From Gammaproteobacteria bacterium (lineage in GTDB: Bacteria > Pseudomonadota > Gammaproteobacteria > UBA6429 > Thiohalophilaceae), in contig JAJRZT010000021.1 of NCBI GenBank assembly GCA_024275115.1, positions 1 through 64,000 on the forward strand: a stretch of 64,000 nucleotides of DNA, in the 5' to 3' direction. The notes beneath the pieces are model-generated. The model had not been told where the DNA came from, made no database searches, and saw only the letters and a program-made list of their open reading frames with translations. A program made the position numbers and the translations under genes. Positions within the stretch are counted from its first letter, which is position 1, and every line of letters starts with the position of its first letter. Below, piece after piece: positions 61,783 through 64,000 of the stretch.

Positions 61783-62976
61783 TTAATCCTGCCTTCCGAT
61801 TAACAAGCTGCAATTACTGCCACCAAAACCAAATGAGTTTGAAATAAAATTGCTTACTTCTCTATTATTTTTCTTTGTTATAATATTAGCTTGTGTTGCA
61901 GGGTCAAGCTCGGTTGTATTTAAATTTACCGGGGTAAAATTATTTTCAATCGCCATGCAACCAAACACCACCTCGGTAATACCGGCTGCGCCGAGTGTGT
62001 GGCCGGTCCAGCCTTTGGTTGAACTTGCCGGTGTTGCTGAACCAAAGACAGTCATCACTGCTTTGTCTTCTGCATTGTCATTGGACTGGGTTGCCGTGCC
62101 ATGTAAATTAATATAATCCACTTTATCCGCTGGCATAGCCGCTGAATCCAGTGCAGCCTGCATCGCCTGCGCGGCACCTCGCCCTTGAGGGTGCGGCGTT
62201 GACATATGGTAGGCATCGCTACTTTCACCATAACCAAGCAAACAAAGCTCATCTTCATTGTTTTTTTCTGACCGTTCCAACAAGGCAAAACCCGCGCCTT
62301 CGCCAATATTAATACCTAAGCGATCTTTGCCCCAGGGGGTGCATTTTTCTTCTGAAATAAGTTGCAAGCTATTAAAACCATATAATGTCGTTAAACATAA
62401 ACTATCAACCCCACCGACAATGGCGGCATCACAAAACCCCGACTGTATATAGCGGTAGGCACTGGCAAAAACTTTGGCACTGGATGAGCAGGCGGTTGAA
62501 ACCACATGCGCAACACCGTTTAATTCAAAATAGTTTTGCACAAAATCTGCCAGGGAAAAAACATTGTGTGTTTTAGAATAAATATATTCTTTGGGTAGAT
62601 TATTATCCGCATCGAGTTGTGTATATGCCCACTCTGTTTGCTGGGTACCCGATGTGCTGGTTCCTAAAAAAACGGCAATACGATCTGCACCGTATTTTTC
62701 ACGTGCAGATAATACTGCCACACTAAAATTATCCTGTTGCAGAGCAAGATAGGCCAGCCGATTATTTCTGCAATCAAACTCAGATAAAGCACCAGGCAAA
62801 CGCGTTTGTTCTATTCCCGCAACCCGACCAATATACGTTTTTAAATTACAACCCTCAAAATTATTCTGGATTAACCCTGACTGCTGTTGTTGTAATGCTT
62901 GCAAGGATGCCTTGTTTCCTGCACCCAGTGCATTGGTTACGGTATAACTCGTTAATTTTAAGGGTTTAATAGGCAT
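61783..62976 (-). CDS. Beta-ketoacyl-ACP synthase (ApeO-like)
   Basis: A 397-residue ketosynthase with the complete catalytic triad: nucleophile Cys in VVSTACSSSAKVF, first His in INLHGTATQSNDN and second His in GWTGHTLGAAGI. It condenses malonyl-ACP units, probably for a polyene or unusual acyl chain given its neighbours. It starts 24 bases after the MMPL exporter gene and is followed by the chain-length-factor-like gene, dehydratase and reductase, together a complete elongation cycle. Confidence 0.93.
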   Translation of the reverse strand: MPIKPLKLTSYTVTNALGAGNKASLQALQQQQSGLIQNNFEGCNLKTYIGRVAGIEQTRLPGALSEFDCRNNRLAYLALQQDNFSVAVLSAREKYGADRIAVFLGTSTSGTQQTEWAYTQLDADNNLPKEYIYSKTHNVFSLADFVQNYFELNGVAHVVSTACSSSAKVFASAYRYIQSGFCDAAIVGGVDSLCLTTLYGFNSLQLISEEKCTPWGKDRLGINIGEGAGFALLERSEKNNEDELCLLGYGESSDAYHMSTPHPQGRGAAQAMQAALDSAAMPADKVDYINLHGTATQSNDNAEDKAVMTVFGSATPASSTKGWTGHTLGAAGITEVVFGCMAIENNFTPVNLNTTELDPATQANIITKKNNREVSNFISNSFGFGGSNCSLLIGRQD

Positions 62977-63000
62977 TTTAACTCTATATTTAAAATCGAT

Positions 63001-64000
63001 TTAATGCTGGCGTAAATCGGCATGACTGAACAATATGGCAAAAATAAAACTCAGGCTCACACCTAAAAAAACCGTTAAACCAATCGCACTTAAAACTGGA
63101 ACACTTGAACCTGCTAGCATACCAAAAACCAGCGCGGTTGACCCGAAACAAACTAAAATTCCATAAACTGTTTTTTCACGCTCAGCCTGACCGCCATTTT
63201 GGCGGGTAAAAAATAAACTGTAATCCAGCCCCAAACCCAGCACCAGTAATAGCGAAACCAGATGAAATAACGATAATGCCTGGCCAAGCATATTTAATAG
63301 CAAGATGTCGAAGGCGAGCGCCATTGCCACAATAAAGCTTACCTGCATTAAACGTCGAGAGTCTTTTAAGCTAAGCAGTAATGCAATAAAAATAACCACA
63401 AGGCCAACTCCAATAAGACTAATCGCCTCATTTCTAAATTCATCAATAATGGATTGAGAAGCCGCTTTAATATTCAAAAAAGATAAATCTGAATGATTGA
63501 GTTGCTGGATAGTTTGCTCTAACACCACACGGTCTTTTACACCAACAAAGCGAATAATACCCAACCACGTCTGGTTAGACTTAAACAACATCGGTGAAAG
63601 TTGCTTAGCCAGTAATGTGCCTTCTAATTGCACTAGCGTCAAGGGAGCCAGTTCCCGACTGCCATCCACATCGCTCAAAAAGCCTGTAAAGCTATTTTCC
63701 CTAAAAGGACTATCTTGTGTCGCAGCAGAAACAATAGCTTGTAGTTTCTCTTTTTTCGGTAAATTCTTTTGTCGTGACACTTGAGTTTCGATACTGGGTA
63801 AGATTTGATACGGTGTACGGAAGCCTGAAATAATGTTGCGCTCAACAAGGCTAGTTAAAAAAACCTCGAGCTTTTCTGTTTTACGAATAACCTCATTGCT
63901 ATTGGTTCCGCTCACGATGGCAATATTTGCTAAATCATCTGTATTTAATTGCTGCCGAAGTTGTGTGTCAATTTTTAATTGCTCGGCAGAAACAGGGCTA
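63001..64000 (-). CDS. MMPL-family exporter, C-terminal part (runs off the window)
   Basis: The frame remains open to the right edge, so only the C-terminal third or so is present; the ORF-track GTG start at 63915 is internal. The segment shows a periplasmic loop region and then helices typical of an MMPL/RND permease: LIGVGLVVIFIALLLSLKD, VLGLGLDYSLFFTRQNGG (the MMPL signature), STALVFGMLAGSSVPVLSAIGLTVFLGVSLSFIFAILFS. Aryl-polyene clusters encode such exporters for the acyl product. It is the first of the genes seen here. Confidence 0.85.
   Translation of the reverse strand, partial: SPVSAEQLKIDTQLRQQLNTDDLANIAIVSGTNSNEVIRKTEKLEVFLTSLVERNIISGFRTPYQILPSIETQVSRQKNLPKKEKLQAIVSAATQDSPFRENSFTGFLSDVDGSRELAPLTLVQLEGTLLAKQLSPMLFKSNQTWLGIIRFVGVKDRVVLEQTIQQLNHSDLSFLNIKAASQSIIDEFRNEAISLIGVGLVVIFIALLLSLKDSRRLMQVSFIVAMALAFDILLLNMLGQALSLFHLVSLLLVLGLGLDYSLFFTRQNGGQAEREKTVYGILVCFGSTALVFGMLAGSSVPVLSAIGLTVFLGVSLSFIFAILFSHADLRQH

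Overview
The window looks like a chromosomal segment of a moderately AT-rich, sulfur-oxidising gammaproteobacterium. The evidence is gene content and order: soxZ at the left edge; class I adenylate cyclase; argH-algZ-algR followed by hemC-hemD-hemX-hemY; topA-smg-dprA-LysM protein; and def-fmt-rsmB-DUF4390-ntrY-ntrX ahead of trkA-trkH. Three further genes have sulfur-linked or anion-transport families (YeeE/YedE transporter, SoxW-like thioredoxin, SulP anion transporter). I see no rRNA, tRNA or CRISPR array. Species cannot be fixed from this sequence alone.

Layout. 0-6.1 kb: soxZ with a strong hairpin, two small DUF genes, a carboxylesterase, a cyaA gene split by an in-frame stop, and a divergent PAS/degenerate-GGDEF protein. 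6.2-8.1 kb: a small decayed accessory patch with a 5'-truncated Fic gene, an Abi-family pseudogene, a repeated junction motif, a terminator-like hairpin and inverted similar ends. 8.1-19.2 kb: argH, algZ/algR, an ODP-type di-iron protein paired with a chemotaxis-like protein, rlmG, a SoxW-like thioredoxin, and hemCDXY. 19.2-28.4 kb: SulP transporter with divergent LysR regulator, ubiB, a GIY-YIG protein, a histidine-kinase remnant, hemF, tsaC and topA. 28.5-38.9 kb: smg, dprA, a LysM lipoprotein, then def-fmt-rsmB-DUF4390-ntrY-ntrX as one probable transcription unit.

39.0-47.6 kb is a block lying between ntrX and trkA: a four-gene envelope system (outer-membrane barrel, double FtsX permease, LolD-like ATPase, LolA-like periplasmic protein), a YeeE/YedE sulfur transporter and a B12-binding radical SAM enzyme. 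47.7-55.0 kb: trkA, trkH, a lipoprotein, a GT2-YdcF fusion, and an MpaB/DUF2236 haem-oxygenase-like gene coupled to a PDC-sensor protein. 55.0-58.1 kb: an IS481-type transposase remnant next to a His-rich/HupE-anchor block that looks like metal handling, and a long hairpin. 58.1-64.0 kb: the distal end of an aryl-polyene-type fatty-acid cluster (MMPL exporter running off the edge, two ketosynthase-like proteins, hotdog dehydratase, FabG), followed by an unknown protein and a CnoX-like thioredoxin.

The most notable points are the in-frame TAA in cyaA with an intact downstream tail, an NtrX whose AAA+ ATPase motifs and GAFTGA loop are lost, the HupE-anchor fusion embedded among His-rich exported proteins, the MpaB plus PDC-sensor pair, and the trans-envelope block inserted between ntrX and trkA.
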